In this document: positions 10,215 to 18,093 of the stretch, one piece after another
Numbering within the stretch: the stretch's first letter is position 1
Layout: each line of letters begins with the position of its first letter
Source: Thiodiazotropha sp037384425
GTDB taxonomy: Bacteria > Pseudomonadota > Gammaproteobacteria > Chromatiales > Chromatiaceae
Length of the DNA: 64,000 nucleotides
Assembly: GCA_037384425.1 (NCBI GenBank)
Contig: JARROA010000032.1
Location: 30,948-94,947 of the forward strand
Direction of reading: 5' to 3'
The notes under the pieces: generated by a model
Told to the model about the DNA's origin: nothing
The model's database searches: none
Seen by the model: only the letters and a program-made list of their open reading frames with translations
Program-made: the position numbers and the translations under genes

Positions 10215-10384
10215 TGAACTGTTCCGTGCTGAGACCAAGGCGGGGATTATGGACAAGCCTGGACCACATATCCAGGACTGGATCCACACCGCTCAGCAGA
10301 TGGGGATTCGAACCCACCGGGTATGAAAATAGCGCTTGTAATTTGCCCCTTTTCGATACATGTTTCGAATAGAGGTCGTGATTC

Positions 10385-10960
10385 ATGAACAGCTCGAACC
10401 CCGCCACCCTCTCCAGCAAAGAGCGCGAAACCCTACTGGATATCGCCCGCCGCTCCATCCGCCACGGACTCGACAGGGGAACGCCTCTGCCGGTCAAACC
10501 CGAAGATTTCGAACCGCCGTTGAGAGCCGTCAGGGCGAGTTTCGTGACCCTCAACAGACAAGGCATGCTGCGCGGTTGTATCGGCCACCTGGAGGCGACG
10601 CTGCCACTGGTCGAGGACGTGGCGGAGAACGCCTTCTCCGCCGCCTTCAGAGACCCCCGCTTCCCACCCCTCGGGGACAACGAGTATGACGGCCTCGAGC
10701 TGCACATCTCCGTACTGACTCCCGCCGAGCCCCTGAGTTGCGAATCGGAAAGCGACCTGCTGCGACAGATGCGCCCCTTTCAGGACGGCCTGATTCTGGA
10801 GGAGGGCCTACAACGCGGCACATTTCTCCCCTCGGTGTGGGAGCAGTTGCCGGATCCGCATGACTTTCTGCGTCACCTGAAACTCAAGGCCGGCATGCCT
10901 GTCGACTACTGGTCACCCAAGCTGAGAGTCTATCGTTACGAGACCGAGTCGTTCTCATGA
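10385..10960 (+). CDS. amrA: AMMECR1-domain protein (AmmeMemoRadiSam system protein A)
   Basis: The 191-residue product is a complete AMMECR1 domain. It has the hallmark LRGCIGHLEA (residues about 62-71), then FRDPRFPPL and LELHISVLTP, and ends with a DYWSPKLRVYRYETE-type tail. In many prokaryotes this protein is encoded with a Memo-like protein (AmrB) and a radical SAM protein (AmrS), together called the AmmeMemoRadiSam system, whose reaction I do not know to be established. Neither partner is next to it here. The radical SAM gene at 4464-6200 is of a different type. The start at 10385 is an ATG with no strong ribosome-binding site. Confidence 0.88.
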   Translation: MNSSNPATLSSKERETLLDIARRSIRHGLDRGTPLPVKPEDFEPPLRAVRASFVTLNRQGMLRGCIGHLEATLPLVEDVAENAFSAAFRDPRFPPLGDNEYDGLELHISVLTPAEPLSCESESDLLRQMRPFQDGLILEEGLQRGTFLPSVWEQLPDPHDFLRHLKLKAGMPVDYWSPKLRVYRYETESFS

Positions 10961-10977
10961 GGGGTGCTTGTGTCGAT

Positions 10978-11002
10978 GACGGTGGGGCCCTGCCCCACCG
11001 TC
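10978..11002. repeat. Perfect GC-rich dyad downstream of the amrA-like gene
   Basis: GACGGTGGGGC, a short loop, then GCCCCACCGTC form an 11-bp perfect stem. There is no T-tract, so it is not a canonical terminator. Related GGTGGGG..CCCCACC dyads occur at 13517-13535, 21814-21837 and 29361-29379. Confidence 0.65.
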
Positions 11003-11078
11003 AGCTCAACAGTATCATTCATCTGAGAATCCTGTCCTTCGACCCAAGGAATTCCTAAAAGTGATTATCGGTCGACAC

Positions 11079-11867
11079 TCAAGGAGCCGTTTTGAGACAG
11101 CGCCCCACGGAACCCTCTCCGCAGGTGGATCCATCCGGCCAGATGGCACCGCCCAGTATGGCTCCAGCGAGATTTGCGCTCTCGATTCGACTGGCACTGA
11201 GATCGGCAAATCGCAGATCGGCCCCGGCCAGATTGACACTGCGCAGATCGGCCGTGCGCAGGTTGGCGCCCAAGAGACGGGCTTGGCGCAGGTCGGCGTA
11301 GCGGAGATCCGACCCGGTTAGATCAGCGTAACGCATGTCGGCACCACTGAGATTGGTGGCGCTGAGCGCGGCTTCGTGCAGTACTGCGCTGTTGAGATTG
11401 GCGCCCGCCAGGCTGGCGGAACCGGCATCAAGACCGGACAGCAGACAGTTGCGCCAGTTCACTCCGGGGGCGGGTGTGGCATCGCATTGAGGCGCATCCG
11501 CCTCCTCGGGCATGCCGACCCAGAGCGCCAGGCCCAGAATGGCCCCTAACAGGCATAACAGCACGACCATGGCCAGCCAGGGAATGCGTCGCTCGTCCGC
11601 GGCACTGGAGGCGTCGCTCTGTTGCCGCCGCTTCAGCTCGGCCTGGGCCTTGGTGTCTCCGGCCTCGGCGCGCAACGGCAGCGGTACCACTTCGGGAACC
11701 TGCAGCATCTTCACCCACTGCTTGCGATCGGTGCTGATCTGATCGTCCAGAGTGAGTTCGCCTTCAAGCAGCAGATGACGTATTTTGGCTCCCGGCAGGG
11801 GCCCCATGGGCAGACCCTCATGGCGTACGAACCAAGCCCTGGTTTTTTTGTCGTCCTCGTCGCTCAT
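11079..11867 (-). CDS. Membrane-anchored pentapeptide-repeat protein with a GYF_2-like N-terminal domain
   Basis: This 262-residue protein has three visible parts. Residues about 12-55 resemble a GYF_2/DUF4339-type module (WFVRHEGLPMGPLPGAKI, then DDQISTDRKQW). A single transmembrane helix at about 97-117 (WLAMVVLLCLLGAILGLALW) follows a basic linker. Residues about 137-245 are pentapeptide repeats of the A(D/N)Lxx type, about 20 units, expected to fold into a right-handed beta-helix. The repeats should therefore lie outside the cytoplasm. The function is unknown; pentapeptide proteins include DNA mimics, but a membrane-anchored one is unlikely to act that way. It appears monocistronic. Confidence 0.75.
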   Translation of the reverse strand: MSDEDDKKTRAWFVRHEGLPMGPLPGAKIRHLLLEGELTLDDQISTDRKQWVKMLQVPEVVPLPLRAEAGDTKAQAELKRRQQSDASSAADERRIPWLAMVVLLCLLGAILGLALWVGMPEEADAPQCDATPAPGVNWRNCLLSGLDAGSASLAGANLNSAVLHEAALSATNLSGADMRYADLTGSDLRYADLRQARLLGANLRTADLRSVNLAGADLRFADLSASRIESANLAGAILGGAIWPDGSTCGEGSVGRCLKTAP

Positions 11868-12034
11868 ACTCTTCTCGCGATCACATCCTTAATCAGGTTA
11901 TCGGCCATAACCCTCTGAGATTGAACGATTCCCGAAGCCGGTCCGAACTCCAGAGGTCAGATCGGCTACTCGGAGCCTGGTTACCCGGACCCGGCCGACG
12001 GCTATACTTGGCTTCAGCTTGCCGAAGAGATCCG

Positions 12035-13189
12035 ATGCAGATACCGATCACCCAAATCCTGCTGCCCAGCACCACCCAGACCTCGCGGGAGCCGCTGCTG
12101 CAGAATCTCAAACCGGGACAGATCCTGCAGGGCACCGCCATGAGCGGCAACATCGACGGCCGGCTCAGCCTGCAGATCGGCGTCACCCGACTCGTCGCAG
12201 AGACCCAACTCAGCGTACGCCCGGGTCAGTCGCTGACCCTGCAGGTGGTCAAAACCGAGAATACACCGGAACTACGGGTCTTGCTGCCCGCCACCCTGGA
12301 GTCCCTGAAAGCGACGGCCTTGAAGACGCTGTTACCCAGACAGCAGCCGCTGCCCGAGGCTTTCAAGGCCCTCATCCAGGTCATTCAGCCATCGTCCCGC
12401 GAGCAGATCCAGCAACTCCAGCAGCTCCCTCCCGCTGTCCGGGAACAGGCGGTGGCACTGGTAAACCGGCTCCCCTCTCCCAGCGAGCCAGGCTTTAAGA
12501 GCCAGCTACAGCGCGCCTTGACGGAGAACGGGCTGCTGACCGAGTCGAAACTGCTGCGCGGCATGAATCCGAAATCGGAGCTCAAGCCGCAGCTGATCCG
12601 CCTTATGCAGCGGATCATTCAACTGCTACCGGAGAACCGGCTGCTGCAGGCGAACCTGGACCCGAAACTGCTCCCCGCGCAACCGAAGGTCTCCACCGAG
12701 ACTCTGCCCGACAGTAGCGTCAAACTCCTCATCGGACTGCTCAAGCACCTCGACGGCGCCGTGGCCCGGATCCAGACCCATCAGCTCGCCTCCCTGCCCC
12801 AGGAAGATCACACCCGCCAGGTCTGGCAGTTCGACCTGCCGATTCGCAATGGTAATGAGATCGATCTGTTTCAGATTCGCATCGGTCGCGAAGACGGGAA
12901 CAGGTCAACCGATGAAGATGAGACGGTTTGGAGCCTGAGCCTGCACATGGATCTGGCCGATCTCGGGCCGATGCGGGTTCAGCTGCGATTGCAGGCAGAC
13001 AAGCTCTCGACCCTGATCTGGTGCGAACGCCCTGTGACCAACCACATGGTAAAAAGCCGCCTGAACGAATTGCGCACGGCCTACGAGCAACGCGGACTGG
13101 CGGTGGAGCGGCTGGAGACCCATGTGGGTGTGGTGGAGGCACGGGAAGCACTCCCGCACGACGGCTCCCTGCTGAACGAAAAGGCCTGA
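12035..13189 (+). CDS. FliK-like flagellar hook-length control domain protein
   Basis: The 384-residue protein has a glutamine- and leucine-rich N-terminal and middle region (QIQQLQQLPPAVREQ). It ends in a Flg_hook-type domain (LSLHMDLADLGPMRVQLRLQ, then LNELRTAYEQRGL), as in the FliK C-terminal switch domain that acts on FlhB. The frame is open from 11921, but I take the ATG at 12035 because GAAGAGA lies upstream and the extension looks random. A TATACT -10-like box is at about 12003. The next gene, an FlhB C-terminal-domain homologue, begins 2 bp after the stop, so the two are translationally linked. They lie over 20 kb from the fliE-fliJ cluster, so whether this is the main FliK is open. 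Confidence 0.8.
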   Translation: MQIPITQILLPSTTQTSREPLLQNLKPGQILQGTAMSGNIDGRLSLQIGVTRLVAETQLSVRPGQSLTLQVVKTENTPELRVLLPATLESLKATALKTLLPRQQPLPEAFKALIQVIQPSSREQIQQLQQLPPAVREQAVALVNRLPSPSEPGFKSQLQRALTENGLLTESKLLRGMNPKSELKPQLIRLMQRIIQLLPENRLLQANLDPKLLPAQPKVSTETLPDSSVKLLIGLLKHLDGAVARIQTHQLASLPQEDHTRQVWQFDLPIRNGNEIDLFQIRIGREDGNRSTDEDETVWSLSLHMDLADLGPMRVQLRLQADKLSTLIWCERPVTNHMVKSRLNELRTAYEQRGLAVERLETHVGVVEAREALPHDGSLLNEKA

Positions 13190-13191
13190 GT

Positions 13192-13482
13192 ATGACCGAC
13201 ATCGACCCGGAACGCCCCGACCTCGCAATCGCCCTCAACTACGATGGCGAAAACGCCCCCCGTCTCAGCGCCAAGGGGCAGGACGAACTGGCCCGGCGTA
13301 TCGTCGAACTGGCGCGAGAGCACGACGTGCCGCTGCACCAGGATCCACAACTCGCCGCCCTGCTGTCGCAGATCCCGCTGGGCGAGGAGATCCCGGAGGC
13401 CCTCTATCGGGCGGTGGCGGAGGTGATCGCCTTCGCCTACATGCTCTCGGGCAAGCGACCGCCGGGTTACGAAGAGGTCTGA
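13192..13482 (+). CDS. FlhB2-type protein (cytoplasmic FlhB/EscU C-terminal-domain homologue)
   Basis: The product is 96 residues and corresponds only to the cytoplasmic part of the flagellar/type III export switch protein FlhB. AIALNYDGENAPRLSAKGQDELA aligns with the segment that follows the autocleavage site, and LARRIVELAREHDVPLHQDP and IPEALYRAVAEVIAFAY fit the remainder. There are no transmembrane helices and the NPTH autocleavage motif is absent, as in stand-alone FlhB2/YlqH proteins. Translation is coupled to the FliK-like gene two bases upstream, which suggests the two interact during export-substrate switching. The start is the ATG at 13192. Confidence 0.82.
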   Translation: MTDIDPERPDLAIALNYDGENAPRLSAKGQDELARRIVELAREHDVPLHQDPQLAALLSQIPLGEEIPEALYRAVAEVIAFAYMLSGKRPPGYEEV

Positions 13483-13545
13483 TGTTTGTGAGAACGATCC
13501 TCGTCATCCGGTGATCGGTGGGACAGGGTCCCACCAAAACACCAG

Positions 13546-14433
13546 CTACTGCTCCACCGTCGCCAATGCCGGCGCCTTCTCCTCCGCCCCGCTCCGCAAG
13601 GCCTCGATCAGGGCGGCGACGAGAATCAACACTGCCCCCGCCCACTCCAGCGGCGCCATCCGCTCGTCGCCGATCAGGGTGGCGGAGACCACCGCCGCCA
13701 CCAGTTCCAGGATCAGGATCACCGAGGCCCGTCCAGCCTCCAGATGGGTAACGCCGTACTGGGCTCCCAGATTGGCCGGCAGCAACCAGACGAAGGCGTA
13801 GAGCACCACGCCGCCCCAGGCCAGCGGAGTGGCCGACACCGGCCAGTCGGCGCCGGTGAACAGCAGCGCCGCCCCTGCCAGCACCGCGCAGCCCAGAAAC
13901 ATGGCCGAGAGTTTGACCGACAGAGCGAGACGCTGGACGCCGCGAAAGACCAGATTGTTCATGGCGAGAAGAAATCCGGCCAGCAGGCCGAAGAGTTCAA
14001 AACCGGAGGGAAAGCTGTGCAGGATATCGACACCCCCCAGCACCAGCCAGGCGCCCGTCAGGGCCAGGGCGACACCCAGCCAGCGCAGGCCGTCGATTCG
14101 CTCACCCAGGATCAGCCGGCCACCCAGAACCCCCCAAAGGGGCAAGAGATAGAAGAGCGCCATGGCACGCACCACTTCGCCATAGACCATGGCCAGGGTA
14201 AAGGCGAGGTTGGCACCGCCGCCCAGCAGGGCGATCAGCACCAGAGGGCCCACTCCCGCCTGTTGCCGCACACGGCGCATGGCGAATGGCGTGGTCGCCA
14301 GGGTCAACAGGATGAACGTACTGAAGGCCAGGAGCAATCCATCCACACCCGCCTGCCCCAGCGCCTTCAGCGGCAACCACGCACAGCCCCACAGCAGCGA
14401 GGCCGCCATCAGTGAGACCACATGACGGTTCAT
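13546..14433 (-). CDS. EamA/DMT-superfamily membrane transporter
   Basis: The 295-residue protein has about ten hydrophobic helices arranged as two EamA repeats (LLWGCAWLPLKALGQ near the start, then WAGAVLILVAALIEALR at the end). Family members export metabolites or amino acids; the substrate cannot be read from sequence. The ATG at 14433 overlaps the stop of the upstream TIM-barrel gene as ATGA, which argues for translational coupling and against the longer frame to 14505. It is the last gene of the long leftward run that starts at the ABC transporter at 29.1 kb. Confidence 0.85.
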   Translation of the reverse strand: MNRHVVSLMAASLLWGCAWLPLKALGQAGVDGLLLAFSTFILLTLATTPFAMRRVRQQAGVGPLVLIALLGGGANLAFTLAMVYGEVVRAMALFYLLPLWGVLGGRLILGERIDGLRWLGVALALTGAWLVLGGVDILHSFPSGFELFGLLAGFLLAMNNLVFRGVQRLALSVKLSAMFLGCAVLAGAALLFTGADWPVSATPLAWGGVVLYAFVWLLPANLGAQYGVTHLEAGRASVILILELVAAVVSATLIGDERMAPLEWAGAVLILVAALIEALRSGAEEKAPALATVEQ

Positions 14434-15281
14434 CCAGCTCGTCTCTGCAGAAACCCGGTAAAATGCTCCCGCTCCCGTTCCCGCATCCAGTTGTTGATCT
14501 GCCACAGGTCGCCTACCGGCTCCTCGCTGAAGGGGATCCGGTGAAGATAGCCGTCAGGGCCGAACTCAGGGGTCATGGTAGAGAAATCCCGCCCCGCGGC
14601 GAGCTGGGCGCGCCAGATCACCTCCCACCAGCGCTGATGGGCCGCCAATGTCTCGGCATAGGCCGGGGCGGCGGGATGGGGTACTTGCGGTCCCTGATCG
14701 TAGCCGACCCGGGCATGAATGTGGGCCACCTGGGATGCGATCATCACGATCACATCCAGTTCACTGTCCATGAGACGTTCGCAAACCACGCACCAGTGGC
14801 TGAAGTCGGCGGTCAGCTTCAGGTTGGGCAGATCCGCCGCCAGCCTTTGGGTGATCCAGGGATTGAACAGGGAGCGGCTGCGATGGGTTTCGAAAACGAC
14901 CTCCAGGTCATGCCTGTCAGCCAGCTCCATCGCCTCCTGGAAGAAACGCAGACTCTGCGCTTCAGACCAGGCGTCACAGCCTCCGATGCAGTTGACCCGC
15001 AGAGGGGCGAGCTCCCGACAGAGCTCCAGCCCACTCTTCAGGGAGGCCAGGTGCGCCTCCGGACTGGCGTGCCGCTCCGGCACATAGCCGCCGGCGGTGG
15101 TGATCTCGGCGATGTAGTCGAGCCGGTGGGTGGCCAGTGCCTCACAAAGGTGTGCGCGTTGTGTCGGGTCGGCCGGGGCCTGGCCCTCGATACCGTCGTA
15201 ACCGGCCCCGGCTGACTCGGCAACGGCGTCGGCCGGCTCGCCTTGGAAGCCCCAGAGGGTACGGAAGAGTTTCAGTTCCAT
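14430..15281 (-). CDS. Sugar phosphate isomerase/epimerase-like TIM-barrel protein
   Basis: The 283-residue product resembles AP-endonuclease-2-family xylose isomerase-like TIM barrels. Likely metal ligands are in VVFETHRSRS (Glu and His, about residues 149-152), LTADFSHW (Asp and His, about 176-179) and AHIHARVGYDQG. Members include sugar isomerases, epimerases and dehydratases. The substrate is unknown. It follows the fatty acid desaturase gene by 9 bp and overlaps the transporter gene, so all three are probably co-transcribed with the allophanate hydrolase operon. Confidence 0.78.
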   Translation of the reverse strand: MELKLFRTLWGFQGEPADAVAESAGAGYDGIEGQAPADPTQRAHLCEALATHRLDYIAEITTAGGYVPERHASPEAHLASLKSGLELCRELAPLRVNCIGGCDAWSEAQSLRFFQEAMELADRHDLEVVFETHRSRSLFNPWITQRLAADLPNLKLTADFSHWCVVCERLMDSELDVIVMIASQVAHIHARVGYDQGPQVPHPAAPAYAETLAAHQRWWEVIWRAQLAAGRDFSTMTPEFGPDGYLHRIPFSEEPVGDLWQINNWMREREREHFTGFLQRRAG

Positions 15282-15290
15282 GGCAATCTC

Positions 15291-16283
15291 TCAGTGGGCG
15301 GTAACGAAGGAGACGCCAAGCACGCCGACAAACGTTCTTCCATCATCCACCAGGGCGTCGGGCTCGTCCCCGTGCAGCACCCGCTGCACCCGGTAGCGAT
15401 GATAGCTGCCGATCAACGCCCCCAGCGGCAGGCTGTGGCTGTCGTGTTCCGGAAAGACCTCCCGATGCAGCTGCGGCAGGTCGTACCAGGGCAGGTTAGG
15501 TTTCAGATGGTGGGCATTGTGGTAGCCGAAGTTGAGGCTCAGCAGATTGATCCAGGGATGAGTCAGACAGAGATTCGAATAGGTGTTGCGCTGTTCGAAG
15601 GCCCGGTCGGCCTTCTTGCCCCGCTTCGGCTCCCGACTGTCCAGGGCCAGCACCACGGGGTAGGTGTGCTGGTGCACGTCCATGAAACGGATCCCATGCA
15701 GGAACAGCAGGTAACCCAGCGGATAGGCCAGCAGGATGGCCGGATTGATCACAGCCAGCACGGCAAAGAGGCCACCCCGGATCAGCAACTGGACCACCAC
15801 CCTACCCCGCCGATGGCGCCGCGTCGGCAGCAGGAAGGGAAGCATCAGTACAAGCCCGTGCATCAGCAGATCGACGGCGGGGATGTAAGCCCACTCCAGC
15901 GCCTCGACACTCCGCCGCAGTATGGGATGCCGCTCGAGCAGCGCCCGGTAGTCGTAGGCGATGACGTCGGCCCGGTCCACGTGGTGGCGCATGTGCTTTC
16001 GCCGGATGTCCCGGTAGTCACCGTAGCCGCCGCCCGCCAGCCAGCTGAGTATTCCTCCCAGCAGGTGGTTGTGGCGCTGGTCGGCGAAAATGGTGTTGTG
16101 GGTGCATTCGTGGACCAGATAGGCGCCGATGACCAGGCCGTGGGCCAGTGGCAGGCTGCCCAGTAAGGCCAGCGGCAGTGACTGGGTAAGCATCAGCGCC
16201 AAGCCCAAACCGTAGGCACTCAGGGCATAGACCAGGGCCAGCAGGTGGAGCCAGCCCCGCTCGGGATCACGCAGCCGGGGCAT
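15291..16283 (-). CDS. Membrane fatty acid desaturase/hydroxylase family protein
   Basis: The 330-residue integral membrane protein has the three histidine boxes of the di-iron desaturase superfamily: HECTHN, HMRHH and HNAHH. Several hydrophobic segments lie between them (GLGLALMLTQSLPLALLG, VDLLMHGLVLMLPFLLP). These enzymes introduce double bonds or hydroxyl groups into acyl chains or related lipids; the substrate is not evident. I start it at the ATG at 16283 because GGAGGGAGGT lies directly upstream; that start overlaps the allophanate hydrolase end by 17 bp. A longer frame reaches 16337. A desaturase coupled to a nitrogen-assimilation operon is unexpected. Confidence 0.85.
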   Translation of the reverse strand: MPRLRDPERGWLHLLALVYALSAYGLGLALMLTQSLPLALLGSLPLAHGLVIGAYLVHECTHNTIFADQRHNHLLGGILSWLAGGGYGDYRDIRRKHMRHHVDRADVIAYDYRALLERHPILRRSVEALEWAYIPAVDLLMHGLVLMLPFLLPTRRHRRGRVVVQLLIRGGLFAVLAVINPAILLAYPLGYLLFLHGIRFMDVHQHTYPVVLALDSREPKRGKKADRAFEQRNTYSNLCLTHPWINLLSLNFGYHNAHHLKPNLPWYDLPQLHREVFPEHDSHSLPLGALIGSYHRYRVQRVLHGDEPDALVDDGRTFVGVLGVSFVTAH

Positions 16284-18093
16284 CCGGACCTCCCTCCGCC
16301 CAGAAACGGCGCCAGCCACCGAACGGGGTAATGTCACGGGAGTCGCCCAGGATGTAAGGTTCGCAGAGAAAACCGATCACCCGGCTGCCGTCGGCCAGCT
16401 CCACCCGACCCAGTCCGAGCGGTGCGGGGATCTGGTCGAGGAAGTCGCCCAGGTTGATCAGTGGCAGTTCCCACACCTCCAGCTCGATCGCAGCTCCGTC
16501 GTCTGCTCGCACCAGGCCGGGTCGGTAAGGCGGTCCGCCCGGCAGCAGGTAGAGGCGGTAGTCGGCCGAGGTGGTGGTCTTCTGCAGCAGATGTCCGCCC
16601 CGCTCCCGCAATTGGACATTGAGCGGCAGTCCCTCCATGTGCGCACCACAGACAGCGACCGGAATCATGCCGCTACGGCCAGCCGTTTTGAGCGCCGAGT
16701 GATCGAGAGGCAGGCCGGTGGCGCCCAGTGTATCCACCAGTCGGCCATGCAACCGCGAGGCGGCTCCCAGCAGGGCCATATCGGTGAAGGCCGGGGCGAA
16801 CAGGGTGACGCCGTTGGGTAGCCCGTCGCCGCGAAAACCGGCCGGTACGGCCACCGCGGCCAGATCGAGCAGGTTCATGAAGTTGGTGTAGGCGCCCAGA
16901 TTGCTGTTGAGTCGGATCGGCTCGGCCTCCACCTGATCGATGCGGTAGATCGTGCCGGCGGTGGGCGTGACCACGAAGGCCACCTGGTCCCAGACCCGTT
17001 CGCAGACGCGCCGCAGTTCCGCCAATCGGTACTGGGCGGCGAAGGCCTCGGCGGCGCTGCCCTGTACGCCGCCGCCGATGATGGTTCGGGTCACCTCCAG
17101 CAGGGCCTCCGGCTGTTCCGTGATGAGCGGCTCGGCGGCCAGGTAGCGCTCCGCCACCCAGGGCCCCTCGTAGAGCAGCCGGGCCGCCTCCAGAAAGGGG
17201 GTGAAGTCGATCTCGACCGGCTCGCCGCCGAGCGCCTGCAGCTCCTCGACAGCTTCCCGGTAGAGGCGTTCACTTTCCGCATCGCCAAAGAATTCCAGTT
17301 GTGAATCAGCCGGTAGGCCGAAACGGAAACCGGTTTCCGGAATGCCCCGCCCCAGCAGCGGCGGCTGCATCGGCCGCGCGAAGGCATCGACCGCGTCATA
17401 GCAGGCCGCTACCTGGAACACCTGTGCCGCGTCACGGCTGTCGAGGGTGAAGATGGAGACCGCGTCGAGGGTGCGGCAGGCGGGCACCACACCCCGGGTC
17501 GAGAGCAGACCCCGGGTCGGCTTCAAACCCAGCAGGTTGTTGAAGGCGGCCGGCACCCGTCCGGAACCGGCGGTGTCGGTACCGAGTGAGAAGCTGACCT
17601 GACCCAGGGCCACCGCCACCGCCGAACCCGAGCTGGAACCGCCGGCGATGTAGTCGCCGTCAAAGGGATTGCGGCAAACCCCGTAGGGGGAGCGTACTCC
17701 CACCAGTCCGGTGGCGAACTGGTCCAGGTTGGTCTTGCCGATCGGGATGGCCCCGGCGTCGATCAGCCGCTGCACCACGAAAGCGCTCTCGGCCGGCTCA
17801 TAAGCGTAGTCGGGACAGGCCGCCGAGGTCGGCAGCCCGACCAGATCGATGTTGTCCTTGATGGCGAAGGGGATGCCGTAGAGGGGGTGGGTCTCCGGCG
17901 AGGCGCCCTCCAGGGCGATGACATAGCTCTGGAGTGACTCCCGCTCGAGCCGGCTGATCCAGATCGGATTATCGCCGGCCGCCTCGATGCGGGCGAGCAC
18001 CGCGTCGATCACCTCGGCTGGGGTGAAGCGCCCTTCCCGGTAGCCTGCCAGCAGCGCCTCGATGGCGAAGCTCTGTAACGAATCGATGCTCAT
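16267..18093 (-). CDS. atzF: Allophanate hydrolase
   Basis: Allophanate hydrolase splits allophanate into two ammonia and two CO2, the last step of the carboxylase route for urea or guanidine. The 608-residue product has an N-terminal amidase-signature domain with the Ser-Ser-Lys triad region (GIPFAIKDNIDLVGLPTSAA near residue 92 and AGGSSSGSAVAVALG near 150). The C-terminal AtzF domain (residues about 480-600; FLCEPYILGDSRDITPFGGW) is complete. The length is normal for the family. Its ATG at 18093 overlaps the carboxylase stop as ATGA, so the two are coupled. Confidence 0.95.
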   Translation of the reverse strand: MSIDSLQSFAIEALLAGYREGRFTPAEVIDAVLARIEAAGDNPIWISRLERESLQSYVIALEGASPETHPLYGIPFAIKDNIDLVGLPTSAACPDYAYEPAESAFVVQRLIDAGAIPIGKTNLDQFATGLVGVRSPYGVCRNPFDGDYIAGGSSSGSAVAVALGQVSFSLGTDTAGSGRVPAAFNNLLGLKPTRGLLSTRGVVPACRTLDAVSIFTLDSRDAAQVFQVAACYDAVDAFARPMQPPLLGRGIPETGFRFGLPADSQLEFFGDAESERLYREAVEELQALGGEPVEIDFTPFLEAARLLYEGPWVAERYLAAEPLITEQPEALLEVTRTIIGGGVQGSAAEAFAAQYRLAELRRVCERVWDQVAFVVTPTAGTIYRIDQVEAEPIRLNSNLGAYTNFMNLLDLAAVAVPAGFRGDGLPNGVTLFAPAFTDMALLGAASRLHGRLVDTLGATGLPLDHSALKTAGRSGMIPVAVCGAHMEGLPLNVQLRERGGHLLQKTTTSADYRLYLLPGGPPYRPGLVRADDGAAIELEVWELPLINLGDFLDQIPAPLGLGRVELADGSRVIGFLCEPYILGDSRDITPFGGWRRFWAEGGPDAPAA

